DNA of 8,106 bases from Negativicutes bacterium. GTDB taxonomy: Bacteria; Bacillota; Negativicutes; JAGOZY01. Under the pieces are notes generated by a model that ran no database searches, was not told the DNA's origin, and was given only the letters and a program-made list of their open reading frames with translations. This document shows, piece after piece, positions 5,852 through 8,106 of the stretch. The stretch lies in NCBI GenBank assembly GCA_018058445.1, contig JAGOZY010000034.1, positions 1 through 8,106 on the forward strand, written 5' to 3'. Within the stretch, counting starts at the first letter, position 1; each line of letters starts with the position of its first letter. The position numbers were made by a program, and so were the translations under genes.

Positions 5852-7894
5852 TTAAAATTTATAACTAACTCCCATCACATAAGTACGACCATACTCTGAC
5901 AAATCAAATTCCTTCTTATCGAAAAGATTTTCGACTCCCAAGTAAACGGAGCCTTTTTTCTCTTTGCCAAACTTTCGATCTATGATCGCATTCACGATAA
6001 GATAACTGGTATTATGCTGCTTGTTAAAATTGTCTGTATATAAGTAGTCCGTCATTAAATTTCCATCTAGGCTAAACTTCCAGTCACTATTTAAAGGGCG
6101 ATAAGTAGCACCAAATGTAAATTGATGACGTGGGCGCCCTTCTAATCGCTCATCTTCGACAGTATCTTTCGCATCCAAATAGTTATATCCCAGTCGAATA
6201 TCTAGTTCTTTGCTCAGCTTATGAGTTGTTACAATTTCGACCCCGGCCAAAAGAGCTTCTTCGGAATTTGCCCAAGTATAAACTGGCGGATTAACTTGTT
6301 TTGAGATAATCAAATCTCTTACTTCGCTTCGATAAAAAGCAATTCGAGCCGTATGTTTTTCCCAATCTTTTTCAAACCCAATCTCATAAGATTTCGAAGT
6401 CTCGGGCTCAAGATTTGGATTCCCAACCATTGAGCCCGATGCATTTTGACGATAGAGCTCTAGTATCGTTGGAATTCGATAGCCTTTTCCGGCACTTGCT
6501 TTGATTCGAAAATCTGGTTTTACAAAATAAGTCGCTCCGATTTTTGGTACAAATTCTGTGCCAAAGCTATCAGAATGTTCAATACGAGCAGCGGGAATAA
6601 TCAACCACTTTTCGGAAGGAGTCCATTCATCTTGCAAGTAAAGTGAGTAATTTTGTCTTTCTCGTTCGCCATAAACAAGCGACTTGCCATTTCGGACATA
6701 GGTTTTGCTGGTTTCTGCACCAACTCCGAGTTGAGTACTTCCAATCCACTCCTTGACATACTCACCGCCAAAAGTGACTAGGTGTTTATCACTCACCGAG
6801 TGGCTTATCAGACCTTCAATCGTGTCAGCGCCACTTCGAGTGATATTAAACGCTTTCCAATTCCGAGTTCCCCAGTAGTAAGAATCTTGGTCTTTTTTCC
6901 ACTCGGATCGGGAAATTCTAATTTGCCAATTGGTTTTTTCTGATTTGCCTGTATAGTCAAGTCCATAATCTAACTTTCTGATATCATTTTCATAATAAGT
7001 CTGCATGCTGGCATAGCTTGGATTTTTATAATACATTTCCTGGCTCAGATTTTCTTGACTATATCGAAAATCCAACTGAATTTTATTATTTTCGTTAATA
7101 TCCCAAATGCCCTTAAAATTCACTGGAATTTCTGAACCACTTGGATACTCCTGCTTATTTTCTTCGAAACTTAAATCATTTGTATAATTACGCGCCGCAG
7201 AGAGAGTCCAAGAAAAGCTCCCTCTTTTTTTAGCTTGAATATAAGTTCCAATATTGGTTTGAAGGGCTCCATAGCCTTCTAATCTTTTATGATTTAAATA
7301 GACTTCTGCTGAATCTTTCACAGGTTTTCGTGTAATAACATTAATTACCCCACCCATTGCGCTACTACCGTACAGTACACTTGCTGGTCCTTTAACAACT
7401 TCTACTCGCTCGACATCATCCATTCGAATTCGTTCAAGCTCTCGGGTATTATAAAAAGAGGGATCTGTGCTCATCCTTTTACCATCAATCAAAATAAGTA
7501 CATGGTCACTTTCGCTCCCTCGAATTCGCACTGAACCATTAGAAGACACACTACCGCTACGACTAAATTGAACCCCTGGGACATCACGCAATACATCCAT
7601 GAGGTTGTTTGCTTTACGATCTTCGATTTGCTGGCGATTAATAATTACAATACTGGCCGGAGAATCTTTTACATCCATTTCTGTACGAGTCGCCGATACA
7701 ACTACTTCTCGGACATTGCGATCACTCTCTTCCTCCGTTTCAACCAAGACATCAGTACTATCGGTCTGGACTTTTTCGTCTTCACCGAAGCTTTTTTCTT
7801 CCTCGGCCGAAACAGCACTTAAAGAAATAAAGCTGCTAAAAATCGATAAGAATACAGCTTTTTTGATAAGGTATTGTTTTTTCTTTCTTCTCAT
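5852..7894 (-). CDS. TonB-dependent outer-membrane receptor, probable haem/iron-chelate uptake
   Basis: A 680-residue receptor of the BtuB/CirA/haem-receptor type. It starts with a signal peptide (MRRKKKQYLIKKAVFLSIFS, likely cleaved after AVSA at 30). An acidic linker follows, then a TonB-box-like REVVVSATRTE (62-72), a plug domain about 75-190 with RIRGSESDHVLILIDGKRM and GPASVLYGSSAMGGVINVI, and a beta-barrel ending in aromatic VSYKF at the C-terminus, the usual outer-membrane sorting signal. The barrel has YRIP (472-475) and NPNL (492-495) motifs; many haem receptors have a His between such motifs, which is absent here, so the ligand is uncertain (haem, other tetrapyrrole, or siderophore). 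The start is supported by an AGGGAGAG ribosome binding site. The gene is preceded by a perfect Fur box, so it is likely iron-repressed. No TonB, ExbB/D or periplasmic binding protein gene lies in the window. Confidence 0.95.
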   Translation of the reverse strand: MRRKKKQYLIKKAVFLSIFSSFISLSAVSAEEEKSFGEDEKVQTDSTDVLVETEEESDRNVREVVVSATRTEMDVKDSPASIVIINRQQIEDRKANNLMDVLRDVPGVQFSRSGSVSSNGSVRIRGSESDHVLILIDGKRMSTDPSFYNTRELERIRMDDVERVEVVKGPASVLYGSSAMGGVINVITRKPVKDSAEVYLNHKRLEGYGALQTNIGTYIQAKKRGSFSWTLSAARNYTNDLSFEENKQEYPSGSEIPVNFKGIWDINENNKIQLDFRYSQENLSQEMYYKNPSYASMQTYYENDIRKLDYGLDYTGKSEKTNWQIRISRSEWKKDQDSYYWGTRNWKAFNITRSGADTIEGLISHSVSDKHLVTFGGEYVKEWIGSTQLGVGAETSKTYVRNGKSLVYGERERQNYSLYLQDEWTPSEKWLIIPAARIEHSDSFGTEFVPKIGATYFVKPDFRIKASAGKGYRIPTILELYRQNASGSMVGNPNLEPETSKSYEIGFEKDWEKHTARIAFYRSEVRDLIISKQVNPPVYTWANSEEALLAGVEIVTTHKLSKELDIRLGYNYLDAKDTVEDERLEGRPRHQFTFGATYRPLNSDWKFSLDGNLMTDYLYTDNFNKQHNTSYLIVNAIIDRKFGKEKKGSVYLGVENLFDKKEFDLSEYGRTYVMGVSYKF

Positions 7895-7946
7895 TTCTTC
7901 TCTCCCTCTTACTCAGTCCACACCTTTTAGCATTCCACAAAGAAAA

Positions 7947-7982
7947 AAAGCCAAAACTTCTAGAATAGAAGCTCATGGCTTT
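7947..7982 (-). terminator. Leader hairpin 2, terminator-like, upstream of receptor gene
   Basis: AAAGCCA (7947-7953) pairs with TGGCTTT (7976-7982), and an inner CTTCT (7957-7961) pairs with AGAAG (7967-7971) around a 5-nt loop; an internal loop lies between. On the minus strand it ends in a run of T. It lies 4 nt downstream of Fur box 2 and about 52 nt upstream of the receptor ATG, the same arrangement as leader hairpin 1. Confidence 0.6.
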
Positions 7983-7986
7983 CTTT

Positions 7987-8001
7987 TGAGAATTATTCTC
8001 A
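7987..8001. promoter_or_regulatory. Fur box 2 (upstream of TonB-dependent receptor)
   Basis: TGAGAAT-N-ATTCTCA is a perfect 7-1-7 inverted repeat with 12 of 14 matches to TGATAATNATTATCA. It lies 92 bp before the receptor start and implies repression by Fur when iron is sufficient. Confidence 0.85.
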
Positions 8002-8011
8002 TTTTTAAATT

Positions 8012-8039
8012 AAAAAAATAGACCTTTTGGCCTTCTATT
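8012..8039 (-). terminator. Possible terminator of an upstream minus-strand gene
   Basis: On the minus strand AATAGA pairs with TCTATT, with an inner CC/GG pair, a 3-nt bulge and an AAAA loop, followed by seven T residues (8012-8018). It may end a gene lying beyond 8106. The stem is imperfect. The remaining DNA to 8106 holds no gene or clear promoter that I can see. Confidence 0.4.
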
Positions 8040-8106
8040 ATTTTCCCACAAAACTTTGCTTAAAAGGTGATTTCTTCCCACATATTACCAAAAAACAAAT
8101 TCCGAT

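Noticed and set aside
7599..8021. 140-codon plus-strand frame overlapping the receptor start
   Set aside because: It is a low-complexity Ser-rich shadow of the receptor gene and runs through both the Fur box and the leader hairpin.
1..8106. CRISPR array, tRNA, rRNA or insertion sequence
   Set aside because: No regularly spaced repeats, cloverleaf, rRNA motifs, transposase or terminal inverted repeats were seen; the DNA is densely filled with minus-strand genes.

Overview
The window carries one gene set, all on the minus strand, from a diderm and probably anaerobic bacterium. AT-rich DNA, strong purine-rich ribosome binding sites and Bacillus-style 7-1-7 Fur boxes look Firmicute-like, but a TonB-dependent outer-membrane receptor is present. 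I infer a Negativicutes-type organism; Fusobacteria are a less likely alternative. This placement rests on gene content only.

Reading in the direction of transcription (right to left): 8106-7895 is a regulatory region with a terminator-like hairpin, a perfect Fur box and a leader hairpin. A TonB-dependent receptor (7894-5852) follows, closed by a strong 14-bp terminator. Next is an SbmA/BacA/YddA-type fused ABC transporter (5749-4037). A second control region (4036-3809) has a good promoter, a Fur box and a leader hairpin nearly identical to the first. It leads a tight four-gene operon: a ChaN-family protein (haem-binding/Tiki superfamily, 3808-3005), a NifH-like ATP-dependent Fe-protein (2974-2111), a first nitrogenase component 1-like subunit (2114-840) and a second one (843 to beyond base 1, truncated by the window edge). 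The last three genes overlap by 4 bp (GTGA and ATGA), as expected for subunits made in fixed ratio.

The most interesting point is the combination. Iron-regulated uptake genes and a protein of a haem-binding family are joined to a complete-looking two-component nitrogenase-like reductase. The Fe-protein keeps its nucleotide and [4Fe-4S] motifs. The two catalytic subunits appear to keep only two cluster-type cysteines each (2+2), unlike nitrogenase (3+3) and unlike DPOR (3 Cys + 1 Asp). The window holds no NifB, NifE/N or molybdenum genes. The nearest functional analogy is therefore the tetrapyrrole reductases (BchLNB, BchXYZ, CfbCD), not N2 fixation. My working hypothesis is that, in iron starvation, a haem or other tetrapyrrole/iron chelate enters through the receptor and ABC protein, is bound by the ChaN-like protein and is reductively processed by the nitrogenase-like complex to release iron. 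The substrate is an inference and is not shown by the sequence.
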